In this document: positions 62,811 through 64,000 of the stretch, in pieces
Numbering within the stretch: the first letter of the stretch is position 1
Layout of the letters: the number at the start of each line of letters is the position of its first letter
NCBI RefSeq assembly: GCF_027924605.1
Contig: NZ_AP027042.1
Coordinates: 4,503,524 to 4,567,523, forward strand
Direction: 5' to 3'
DNA length: 64,000 bases
Origin: Dyella sp. GSA-30
Lineage (GTDB): Bacteria; Pseudomonadota; Gammaproteobacteria; Xanthomonadales; Rhodanobacteraceae
Program-made: the position numbers and the translations under genes
The notes under the pieces: generated by a model
What the model was told of the DNA's origin: nothing
Seen by the model: the letters and a program-made list of their open reading frames with translations, nothing else
The model's database searches: none

Positions 62811-62837
62811 TGTCGATCTGGCCGTCCGCCGTTCGTC
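62811..62837 (+). promoter_or_regulatory. Predicted ECF42-type promoter of the second PhnB-like gene
   Basis: TGTCGA (62811-62816), 17-nt spacer, CGTC (62834-62837), the same element and spacing as at 52904, and again with TT just before CGTC. It lies about 77 nt before the start codon of the PhnB-like gene. Confidence 0.65.
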
Positions 62838-62914
62838 GTTTCCAGGAGGGCCTGCTACCGGAAGGGTGGCGCCCCGCCGAAATCCTATGAGGATATGCCG
62901 ATGAGGACATGCCG

Positions 62915-63415
62915 ATGACCACCCGTTTCCAACGCATCTCGCCGTTTCTCTGGTTCGACAAACAGGCCGAAGAGGCCGCCAGCTTCTATACCAGCGTGTT
63001 TCCCAACTCCCGCATTCTTGGCAAGGTGCACTACGCCAAGGAGGCATCGGATGCTTCCGGCCAACCGACCGGTTCCGTCATGACGGTTCAATTCCAGCTC
63101 GACGGTCAGGATTTCACCGCATTGAACGGTGGCCCGGTGTTCAACTTCACGCCTGCTCTTTCACTGGTGGTCAACTGCCAGTCCGAAGACGAGGTCGATC
63201 ATTACTGGAGCAAGCTCACCGAGGGCGGCGACGAAAGCGCGCAACAATGTGGCTGGCTGAAGGATCGCTATGGCTTGAGCTGGCAGGTGGTCCCGACCGA
63301 ACTGATCGAGATGCTCAAGGGGCCCGACGCTGCGACGGTGTCTCGCGTGACGGCGGCCATCATGCGTTCGAAAAAGCTCGACCTGAAGACATTGCGCAAG
63401 GCAGCGGCAGGCTGA
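62915..63415 (+). CDS. PhnB-like VOC family protein, second copy
   Basis: A 166-residue PhnB-like (3-demethylubiquinone-9 methyltransferase domain, PF06983 type) protein: FLWFDKQAEEAASFYTSVFPNSR at the start, ALNGGPVFNFTPALSLVVNC, and RYGLSWQVVP near the middle. It is only distantly related to the copy at 53440. The ATG at 62915 has GAGGA 7 nt upstream; an ATG two codons earlier is too close to it. The site lies in a 14-bp tandem duplication (62887-62900 and 62901-62914) that repeats the ribosome-binding segment. A predicted ECF42 promoter upstream links it to the distant sigma operon. Confidence 0.92.
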   Translation: MTTRFQRISPFLWFDKQAEEAASFYTSVFPNSRILGKVHYAKEASDASGQPTGSVMTVQFQLDGQDFTALNGGPVFNFTPALSLVVNCQSEDEVDHYWSKLTEGGDESAQQCGWLKDRYGLSWQVVPTELIEMLKGPDAATVSRVTAAIMRSKKLDLKTLRKAAAG

Positions 63416-63431
63416 ACCGTCGACTGGAAAT

Positions 63432-63460
63432 GCGCCCTGCTCACGGAGAGGAGAGGGCGC
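63432..63460. terminator. Hairpin in the convergent gap before yjdM
   Basis: Stem GCGCCCT / AGGGCGC (7 bp) with a 15-nt loop, 17 nt after the PhnB-like stop, no strong T tract. Weak candidate for a bidirectional terminator. Confidence 0.4.
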
Positions 63461-63473
63461 GAAACAGCCGGCC

Positions 63474-63815
63474 TTAAGCCTTGCGCAGGAAACAAACCTT
63501 GAGAACAAGACCCTTGATCTTGTCTGAGTGACCTTCGATGTGTTCCGCGTCGCCGTCGACGAGACGGATATTGCGAATTACTGTGCCCTGCTTGAGCGGT
63601 ATCGACGAGCCCTTCACCTTGAGGTCCTTGATCACCACCACCGTATCACCGCTCTGCAACGCATTACCGTTGACATCGCGCACGATAGTCTCTTCATCGG
63701 AGACGGCGTCGGCAACCATCGGCCATTCGTACGCACAGTCCGGGCAGATATATTGCTCGCCGTCGGGATAGGTGTTTTCCATGCCGCATTGCGGGCAGGC
63801 GGGAATCGTGGACAT
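63474..63815 (-). CDS. yjdM: PhnA/YjdM family zinc-ribbon protein
   Basis: A 113-residue protein with an N-terminal zinc ribbon (Cys7-Cys10 and Cys24-Cys27 in CPQC and CPDC) and a C-terminal SH3-like PhnA domain with VIKDLKVKGSS and GTVIRNIRLVDGD, as in E. coli YjdM (formerly PhnA). The old link to alkylphosphonate use is not supported for this family; its role is unknown. The ATG at 63815 gives the family-typical start; a start at 63830 is possible, while the longer frame upstream is not. Confidence 0.92.
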   Translation of the reverse strand: MSTIPACPQCGMENTYPDGEQYICPDCAYEWPMVADAVSDEETIVRDVNGNALQSGDTVVVIKDLKVKGSSIPLKQGTVIRNIRLVDGDAEHIEGHSDKIKGLVLKVCFLRKA

Positions 63816-64000
63816 GACGTACTTCGGCATTCGAGGACTGCGCATCATAAAGGCTCTGCGAGATTCATGCTGTCGATGCGACATAGAGCGCCATCCCGCT
63901 GGCAGCCGTAAGGTGTGCCTCGAGCATGCGCCCTGGTCGTTGCATGGCCTCGCAATCGCCGGGGCGAAGGCGTCGGCCATCAAGGCCGCGGATATAAAAA

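Overview
The window is a high-GC, gene-dense chromosomal segment of a gammaproteobacterium of the order Xanthomonadales, most likely family Rhodanobacteraceae (Dyella, Luteibacter or Rhodanobacter type). This rests on gene order: a pyrG-kdsA-small protein-eno-ftsB-ispD-ispF-(mgtE)-truD-(smr)-surE-pcm-yqaA-nlpD block, a TrpR-like gene heading the his operon, cyoABCD terminal oxidase, and a HiPIP. No sequence search was possible, so the taxonomy is inference. I found no rRNA, tRNA, CRISPR array, prophage or transposase.

Layout. 1-12.3 kb: the core block, nearly all on the minus strand with many 1-4 nt stop/start overlaps. 12.4-16.4 kb: cytochrome bo3 ubiquinol oxidase operon cyoABCD (minus). 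16.8-20.6 kb: an aminopeptidase P and parE (plus). 20.7-26.4 kb: nbaC, a NUDIX hydrolase, an outer-membrane barrel protein and two tandem APC amino-acid permeases. 26.9-30.4 kb: a Tat-exported HiPIP, then the methionine-salvage genes mtnB-mtnD-mtnC followed by a membrane-anchored C13 (legumain-like) peptidase. 30.6-37.9 kb: a compact histidine operon, TrpR-like-hisG-D-C-B-H-A-F-IE, with a recognisable promoter and candidate operator. 38.0-38.9 kb: a gene-free stretch packed with repeats. 38.9-44.2 kb: selO, a DUF885 metallopeptidase, rsuA and rsmC. 44.2-49.8 kb: a lipoprotein, a periplasmic trypsin-like protease with a long unassigned C-terminal region, a flavoprotein, an HDOD protein and a small low-GC ORF. 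50-52.8 kb: LLM oxidoreductase, a small Cys-rich protein, an exported methyltransferase and a 2'-5' RNA ligase family protein. 52.9-55.2 kb: DGPF/YCII protein, PhnB-like protein and an ECF42-type sigma factor. 55.2-57 kb: ABC-2 exporter. 57-60.7 kb: TetR regulator divergent from an MBL-SDR-SDR operon. 60.8-64 kb: Bcr/CflA transporter, orphan ExbD, a second PhnB-like gene and a PhnA/YjdM zinc-ribbon protein.

Most notable observations. (1) The same promoter-like signature, TGTCGA-N17-CGTC, lies upstream of both the DGPF-PhnB-ECF42 operon and the separate PhnB-like gene about 10 kb away, which predicts a small ECF42 regulon. (2) Three near-identical palindromes with 46-47 bp arms each sit exactly between converging gene ends, and other hairpins or REP doublets occupy most remaining convergent junctions. 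(3) The 38.0-38.9 kb region holds nested inverted repeats. (4) The his operon appears to be headed by its own TrpR-family regulator with an operator-like palindrome just downstream of a sigma70 promoter.
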